NCBI GenBank assembly: GCA_964631275.1 | Contig: CAZVWQ010000008.1 | Span: forward strand, 1-48,785 | Length of the DNA: 48,785 nucleotides | Direction: 5' to 3' | Source of the DNA: CAZVWQ01 sp964631275 | GTDB taxonomy: Bacteria; Patescibacteriota; JACMRA01 | In this document: positions 44,043 to 48,785 of the stretch, in pieces | How the letters are laid out: every line of letters begins with the position of its first letter | Numbering within the stretch: position 1 is the first letter of the stretch | Made by a program: the position numbers and the translations under genes | Notes under the pieces: model-generated | The model's input: only the letters and a program-made list of their open reading frames with translations | Told to the model about the DNA's origin: nothing | Databases searched by the model: none

Positions 44043-44248
44043 TATAGCTACCCATATACCAGTTAGAAATTTTGAGTATTTAAACCTTCTTTTAAAACAA
44101 ACTTAATATCTAATAACTTATAGCTAGTCCATATTTGACCTAGACATTTCGTTTCTTAAAAAGTTCATTTAAATAAGATTTTTACTAACTAAGTTATCTA
44201 AATTAAATAGAGTTTCGCTATATCTAAGTTGAATGTAAAATTGCTATA
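44043..44248 (-). repeat. Family G element containing a second G element (G4)
   Basis: A reversed outer element from TATAGCTACCCATATACC to GTAAAATTGCTATA. Removing 44121-44220 plus one TA restores TAATAACTTATCTAAGTTG, as in G2 at 13292-13381. Confidence 0.8.
44121..44220 (-). mobile_element. Family G MITE nested in G4 with TA target duplication
   Basis: A 100-bp element, ends TAGCTAGTCC and TTTCGCTA, flanked by TA at 44119-44120 and 44221-44222. The empty site is visible in G2. Its own sequence is family G-like when reversed (TAGCG...TTTAGATAAC). It has no coding capacity. Confidence 0.8.
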
Positions 44249-44407
44249 AGTTGAAATAAACATCAAAAAGAAACATTTAAAAATTCAAAAAGTCCTAATT
44301 TGGACTTGTTCAAGTATAAGTTGACACGATTTTTTTATACTCAAATGCTAAGCAAATTAGGCCACAAATTATGATTTAGCTAAAGAGGTTTAGAGGTTTT
44401 AGCTTGA
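44247..44407 (+). repeat. 161-bp direct repeat, right copy
   Basis: Identical by eye to 41859-42019. It is bounded on the left by the TA of the G4 element and on the right by family A copy A2, which cuts its E part short. Confidence 0.9.
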
Positions 44408-44498
44408 CAAAGCTTCCGCAGACACCACTATATTTTGTATTTAAATACTTAACTAAAACTACATTTAGTAGTAAAATTCAATTCTTACGGAAGTCTTG
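44408..44498 (-). repeat. Family A 91-bp element (A2)
   Basis: The reverse complement of A1 (16370-16460), with 89 of 91 positions matching by eye. Ends CAAAGCTTCCGCA and ACGGAAGTCTTG. Confidence 0.85.
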
Positions 44499-44658
44499 TA
44501 GCCATACCCGTAATTAGAAAAAATAGTTGATTTACCTTTTATTCATAGGAAAAACTAATGGTTGACTAAAAAATATAATTCAAAATTTAATTAAATTTAG
44601 CCCTACTGTCCAATTTGATTATGGGTTAGCTATAACACAACATATTAGCTACTTTAAT

Positions 44659-45726
44659 TTATGCTAGTAAGATTTTGGTTAGGTATATCAAAAAAAAATA
44701 AACGACAAGGTTTTTAAAAAAATTCCATACTTTTCCACTTGCTAAATGCTCTTTGGCTATTTCTAAACCTTCTTCGTAGGTTTTTACTTTATCACTAATA
44801 TTTAGGATTGCAGCTGCGTTCATAGCTACCGAATTTATCTGAACTGGCTTTGCCTTACCTTGAATAACTTGAGTAAAAATTTCCACAGCTTCTTCGGAAG
44901 AAGTAATTTGAATATCTTTAATTGTGCCTCTTACTAAATTGTAATCTTCTGGCTTGATAGTGAATTCCTTAGGTTTTTGATTTTTTTGAAATTCTATAAT
45001 TTTAGTTTCCGAAATTGCAGAAATCTCATCCATGCCTTCGGCAGATTGAACTACCCAAAGTTTTTTTACTCCAGAATCTATTAGATTATTTGCCATAAGT
45101 TTTGCCATAGTCCAGTCACTAACTCCAAGCAGCATATAAGTTGGAAAAGTTGGGTTAAGCAAAGGACCTAGAAAATTAAAATAAGTTTTTTGGCTGAATT
45201 TTTTACGAGCTGGCCCAGCAAACCTAAAAGCTGGATTAAAAGACTTAGCAAAAAGAAATACAAAACCAAAAGTCTCTAGGTTTTTTTTAGCTTCTTCAGA
45301 AGATTGTTCGATCTTATACCCTAAATTTTCTAAAATATCAGCTGAGCCAAAAATCCCAGAAGCAGCTCTATTACCATGCTTAGCCACCTTTAGATCAAGA
45401 CTAGAGCAAACTAAACTCGCAGCTGTAGAAATATTAAAAGTCTTTAGATCATCTCCACCTGTACCAACTATGTCGCAAATTTTTAAATTATTTTCTATTT
45501 GATTCATTTTATCCTGGCTAGCTCTAACAAAACCATTAAATTCTTCTTTGGTTATCTTAATTGAATTTTTAAAATCTTGACTATCCCTAGCATCAAAAGC
45601 TTGAAATAAACTAAAAATCTCTTCATCACTAGCTTTACCAGAAAGAATTATATCTTGCAAAATGTAAGCTTCATCAGTATTTAAGCTCTTTTTATCTTGA
45701 ATTTTATTTAGATAATTAATAAGCAT
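44659..45726 (-). CDS. trpD: Anthranilate phosphoribosyltransferase (TrpD)
   Basis: Joins anthranilate and PRPP in tryptophan synthesis. The PRPP-binding GTGGDDLKTFNIST (88-101), KHGNRAASGIFGSAD (116-130), the anthranilate-side RKKFSQKTYFNFLGPLLNP (about 174-192) and the Mg-binding EGMDEIS (about 231-237) are all present. The family's common KHGNRxxSSxxGSAD has Gly in place of the second Ser. The length of 355 is slightly long because of a hydrophobic C-terminal tail (LVVYFFLIYLTKILLA). Other trp genes are absent. Pyrimidine phosphorylases share the fold but lack this motif set. Confidence 0.92.
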   Translation of the reverse strand: MLINYLNKIQDKKSLNTDEAYILQDIILSGKASDEEIFSLFQAFDARDSQDFKNSIKITKEEFNGFVRASQDKMNQIENNLKICDIVGTGGDDLKTFNISTAASLVCSSLDLKVAKHGNRAASGIFGSADILENLGYKIEQSSEEAKKNLETFGFVFLFAKSFNPAFRFAGPARKKFSQKTYFNFLGPLLNPTFPTYMLLGVSDWTMAKLMANNLIDSGVKKLWVVQSAEGMDEISAISETKIIEFQKNQKPKEFTIKPEDYNLVRGTIKDIQITSSEEAVEIFTQVIQGKAKPVQINSVAMNAAAILNISDKVKTYEEGLEIAKEHLASGKVWNFFKNLVVYFFLIYLTKILLA

Positions 45727-45740
45727 AGTTACAATCTAAT

Positions 45741-45862
45741 TATACTCAAATCAACCCAAATTAAGACTTTTTGAATTTTTAAATATTAATTTTCAACCTT
45801 AATTAAACCTAGCTGAATCCAAAAACTTAATTCCAAAAAATTGAAGTTTGTTTTGTAGTGAG
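45741..45862 (-). repeat. Family J repeat (J3)
   Basis: A reversed copy from TATACTCAAATCAACCC to TTTTGTAGTGAG, matching J1 in both ends and in GACTTTTTGAATTTTTAAAT. It lies just upstream of the trpD start codon. Confidence 0.65.
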
Positions 45863-45958
45863 TTTAGACCAAAATTAATTAAAATTAGTTTGTATTAAAG
45901 ACTGTCGTAAAGGTTTGTTTTTTTGATTAGATAAAGTAAAAAGCGTCTTATTTCTTCA

Positions 45959-46046
45959 CGACTTCCGCATTTAGCTAATTTAGATAACAAAATATAGGTT
46001 AAAACGTGCTTAAAAATAAATAAAAGCTTCAGTTTTACGGAAGTTC
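45959..46046. repeat. Family A-type element with different interior (A3)
   Basis: Ends CGACTTCCGCA and TTACGGAAGTTC match the A1/A2 terminal inverted repeats, but the interior is unrelated. It looks like a second subfamily mobilised by the same ends. Confidence 0.6.
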
Positions 46047-46069
46047 TGTCTTTGAGTTTTGGAACAAGG

Positions 46070-46861
46070 CTATTCTTTCAAAGTTTGATTAAAATCGTAA
46101 TAATAATGAACTCCAAAGGTTAGTGTTTCGAATTTTTTATCATCAGAATTTTTAAAGTTTTCAAAAAGTTTTTGGCCCTCTGCAAAAGGAATTTTTTGGT
46201 CAGTCTCTAAGTGGTACTGCCTAACTGGGATAGTTATTTCTTTGGCTAATTCAGCGTTATTGAACAATCTGCTAGAAAAAGTACAAAATATTAAATATTT
46301 ATCCCAGCACATACTACCTATACTATTATAGGTACCAACTAGGATTAGCTTTTTTGCTTTTGGCCTTTCTTTAGCTACTTTTAGGGCTGGACTACCTCCA
46401 AGCGAAAAACCATATATGATAATATTTTCTTCAATAAAACCTTTAACTTGGTTGAGATAGTCATAAGCTTTGATTGCAGCATCATAGATATTTTCTTTTT
46501 TTGGTCTGCCTTCAGAGGTATGAAAACCAGGATAGGCCACTGATAGAACGTTATACCTATTAGCTAAAAATTGAAATTTGCTAGGAATCCTTCCAGAGTT
46601 GCCATGCAAATAAAGTATTACTTCAGGAGTGCTAGAGTTTTCAAAAAACCACATGTCTAGCCTGCCATCCTGACCTTCAGTAAATTCTTGCCTATATTCG
46701 ATGTTTGTAGTTACGTTATGACTTTTTTCTTGTTGGTAAAGAAAGCTATTATACTTAGCTAACAAGATAAAGGAACCAGTTAACCAGATAAGTAAAAGAA
46801 TAACAATAATAACACTTATGCTAATACCTAAAAATAAACGATTTTTTAAAAATTTAGACAT
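46070..46861 (-). CDS. Membrane-anchored alpha/beta hydrolase
   Basis: 263 residues. One N-terminal transmembrane helix (about 11-34) is followed by an alpha/beta-hydrolase domain resembling the ABHD13/Bem46 group. It has the oxyanion-region YLHGNSG (84-90), AYPGF (109-113), nucleophile elbow GFSLGG (Ser153), an Asp in LETDQKIPF (about 218) and His in FGVHYYYDF (about 250), so the catalytic triad appears complete. The substrate is unknown: ester, lipid or thioester. The active domain is predicted to be outside the membrane if the helix is an uncleaved signal anchor. It stands alone. Confidence 0.85.
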   Translation of the reverse strand: MSKFLKNRLFLGISISVIIVILLLIWLTGSFILLAKYNSFLYQQEKSHNVTTNIEYRQEFTEGQDGRLDMWFFENSSTPEVILYLHGNSGRIPSKFQFLANRYNVLSVAYPGFHTSEGRPKKENIYDAAIKAYDYLNQVKGFIEENIIIYGFSLGGSPALKVAKERPKAKKLILVGTYNSIGSMCWDKYLIFCTFSSRLFNNAELAKEITIPVRQYHLETDQKIPFAEGQKLFENFKNSDDKKFETLTFGVHYYYDFNQTLKE

Positions 46862-47033
46862 AAATTAATTTTGAATTAAAACTTGCCAAGTATAAAAATT
46901 TAAACTAAAATTGTCCAATCTAAAAATAATCATACTCTTCTTAAAAAGATAGTCAAAATTATAATAAATAAACAAAAGCTTTTTTGGAAACTTTTAGTAA
47001 TTTTTTTTTGATTAAATAAAGTAAATCATCATT

Positions 47034-47110
47034 TTACATAAATTTAACACTTTTTATCTTAAAGTAAATAAAAAATAGGTTATTTTTTGAGTAACAGAAC
47101 AACTTTAATC
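47034..47110 (+). repeat. Family K repeat (K2)
   Basis: Shares AATTTAACA, AATAAAAAATAGGTT and TTTTTTGAGTAA with K1 at 32862-32941. Confidence 0.5.
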
Positions 47111-47154
47111 TAGGCAAGGTTGTCAAAGTATTTTTTAGCTAATTTTGAGAAAGT

Positions 47155-47205
47155 TACAGAACCCATTTGAAATTTTTTGTTAGTTTAAAAGTAAAGAATT
47201 AGTAG
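47155..47205 (+). repeat. Family H left-end fragment (H3)
   Basis: TACAGAACCCATTTGAAATT and TTTGTTAGTTTAAAAGTAAA match the left part of H1/H2. The rest is absent. Confidence 0.6.
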
Positions 47206-47249
47206 AGATTAAATGGTGGATCTTTTTAAGAAAAAACAAGGACTACAAG

Positions 47250-47275
47250 CCCACTTCCAAGGTGGGACTTTTTAT
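47250..47275 (+). terminator. Rho-independent terminator-like hairpin upstream of uvrB
   Basis: CCCAC-TTCCAAG-GTGGG followed by AC and TTTTTATG. The hairpin with T-run lies about 85 bp before the uvrB start and reads in the same direction. With no gene before it on this strand, it may be an attenuator or end a short untranslated RNA. Confidence 0.5.
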
Positions 47276-47354
47276 GTTTTTAACCACAAAAACACAGAGC
47301 TGAAAATTTAAAGCACTTTGACAATTGCTACCATTTGTTAGACTATTTCTGGAT

Positions 47355-48710
47355 ATGCCGTCCAAACTTAGTAGCAGTCAAAAATCCAAAGACTTCAGAC
47401 TAGTTTCTGATTACTCAGCTGCCGGAGACCAGCCTAAAGTAATTGAAGAGATTACAGAGTCACTAAAAAAAAATAATTTTGAACAAACTATCTTGGGAGC
47501 CACCGGGACTGGTAAAACCTACATCATGGCCTCGATCGTTGAAAAATTACAAAAACCTACCCTGGTCATTGCTCATAACAAAACTTTAGCCGCTCAATTG
47601 GCTGAAGAGTTTAGAAATTTTTTTCCAGACAATGCCGTGCACTATTTTGTTAGCTATTACGACTATTACCAACCAGAAAGCTATATTCCCAGATCAGATA
47701 CTTATATCGAAAAACAAACCCAAATCAACGAAGAAATTGAAAGGCTTAGAAACGCCACCACCCAAGCCCTTTTAACCCGAAGAGATGTGCTTATTGTAGC
47801 TTCTGTATCGTGTATTTACGGCCTTGGAAACCCAGAAGACTTTGAAGCACTTAAGGTAGAATTAGAAATAAACAAAAACTACAAAATATCCAAAATAATC
47901 CGTAAACTGGTAGACATGCAGTATACCAGAACTAACGCCGATCTACGTCGAGGTGTATTTAGGCTTAGAGGTGATACTTTAGAGGTATACCCAACTAGCG
48001 AAGATAAAATTGGCTATAGATTTAGTTTTTTTGGTGACGAGTTAGAAGTTATTGCTAGCTTTGATATAATTACTGGTAAAGAAATTGAAGAGCTAGAGAT
48101 TTATACGATCTTTCCAGCTACGCAGTATGTGACTACTCAAGAAAAGATTAATAAGGCTATGGGAAAAATCGAAATTGATATGTGGGCTCAAGTTAAAAAA
48201 TTTGAAACTGAACAAAAATTACTTCAAGCTCAACGAATCAAAGAAAGAACTCTTAACGACATAGAAATGCTACAAACTTTAGGCTATACTGGAGGAATTG
48301 AGAATTATTCTATTTATTTTGATGGTAGGCAAGATGGAGAAGCTCCAGCTACACTAATTGATTACTTTCCTGATGATTCTATTTGTTTTATTGACGAAAG
48401 TCATATTACCTTATCTCAGATAGCTGCTATGTACAATGGTGATCGTAGTCGCAAACAAACTTTAGTTGAATACGGTTTTAGATTACCTAGTGCTCTAAAT
48501 AACAGGCCTCTAAAAATTAACGAATTCTTTGAAAAAAATACTCAGCTAGTTTATGTCTCGGCCACTCCTGGAAAATTTGAATATGGCCAAACTAGCAAAA
48601 TTAGTAGCACTTTAATTGATCATAGACAGAAACTTATAAAAAATAGGCAACCAAAATACGACCTAACAAGAATCTTTAGTTTAGAAAAACTTGAGAAGTT
48701 TTTGAGTTAA
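47355..48710 (+). pseudogene. uvrB: UvrB, truncated after helicase motif III
   Basis: DNA-damage-recognition ATPase of UvrABC nucleotide excision repair. The N-terminal two thirds are excellent: DYSAAGDQPKVIEEI, Walker A GATGTGKT (48-55), damage-binding beta-hairpin VSYYDYYQPESYIPRSDTYI, Walker B-type FIDESHITLSQ, RLPSALNNRPL and VYVSATPG. Right after SATPG the similarity stops; about 45 unrelated residues lead to TAA. Motifs IV-VI (the second helicase domain) and the C-terminal UvrC-binding UVR domain are missing: 451 residues versus the usual 650-680. No other frame continues the protein in the last 75 bp. It is either broken by rearrangement near the window edge or interrupted by an element continuing outside. 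The ATG at 47355 is preferred over an upstream TTG. Confidence 0.8.
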
Positions 48711-48785
48711 TATAGTTTTATATACCTTACACTTATCACTTAATAAAATTTTTATTTTTAAAGCTTTTAATAAAACTTAAACTTT

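Larger units (their letters stand above)
44019..44658. other. Repeat cluster between the second propeller gene and trpD
   Basis: Almost entirely repeats: nested G elements (44043-44248), the second 161-bp direct repeat (44247-44407), family A copy A2 (44408-44498) and a D-like copy ending GATTATGGGTTAGCTATA (about 44565-44634). No gene is seen. Confidence 0.75.
45727..46069. other. Gap between trpD and the alpha/beta hydrolase gene
   Basis: Contains reversed J3 (45741-45862) and the family A-type element A3 (45959-46046). A promoter for trpD should lie at its left but none is convincing. Confidence 0.55.
46862..47324. other. Gap upstream of uvrB
   Basis: Contains K2 (47034-47110), a left-end fragment of family H (47155-47205) and a terminator-like hairpin (47250-47275). 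A TTGACA lies at 47317-47322 with no good -10 at 17 nt. Confidence 0.55.

Overview
The window is AT-rich DNA with 33 supportable protein genes covering about three quarters of the length. I see no rRNA, tRNA, CRISPR array, integrase or transposase. The genes point to a small-genome bacterium, most plausibly of the Candidate Phyla Radiation (Patescibacteria). The support is sparse metabolism made of single, scattered pathway genes, several surface proteins with lamin-tail (LTD) domains, little operon structure and almost no Shine-Dalgarno sequences. The lineage is inference. The genetic code is standard: release factor 2 with its SPF motif is present (36022-37116) and one gene ends in TGA (30232-32010).

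Layout. 1-6828: a kelch propeller protein, then three minus-strand genes (DEDDh exonuclease, class I HMG-CoA reductase, trigger factor). 7350-13840: 2-oxoacid:ferredoxin oxidoreductase beta subunit, a secreted M14 carboxypeptidase, a YdjM-like membrane protein overlapping a GNAT acetyltransferase, an unknown membrane protein, a membrane-anchored FKBP and an ArsC-like protein. 14200-19753: cytidylate kinase, FolD, and groEL and groES split by 1 kb. 20752-26848: AroA-like protein, phosphohexomutase, sufC-sufD and leuD. 26877-37116: LTD protein, small anchored protein, GT39-like glycosyltransferase, DHFR/RibD-like reductase, MAPEG-like protein, HtpX, PdxT and RF2. 37789-44018: two large surface proteins of shared design. 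44659-48785: TrpD, an alpha/beta hydrolase and a UvrB cut short at the right edge.

The most striking feature is between the genes. Nearly every gap over 300 bp is built from short (about 80-180 bp) repeats of several families, most with TATA-type or other inverted ends, in both orientations, often abutting or nested. Two insertions can be read exactly, because an uninterrupted copy exists elsewhere: a family G element inside another G (44121-44220) and a family B element inside a family I copy (37325-37434). Both are flanked by a duplicated TA. The repeats therefore behave like MITEs mobilised by a TA-targeting (IS630/Tc1-mariner type) transposase encoded elsewhere. At 30232 the end of one repeat supplies the start codon of a gene.

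A second notable system is the pair of surface proteins at 37789-41586 and 42147-44018. In each, an IPT/TIG domain appears to be split by a delta-60-type beta-propeller inserted in it, followed by an LTD domain. The first protein carries a 1041-bp propeller block duplicated in tandem without visible differences. The second gene is flanked by identical 161-bp direct repeats.
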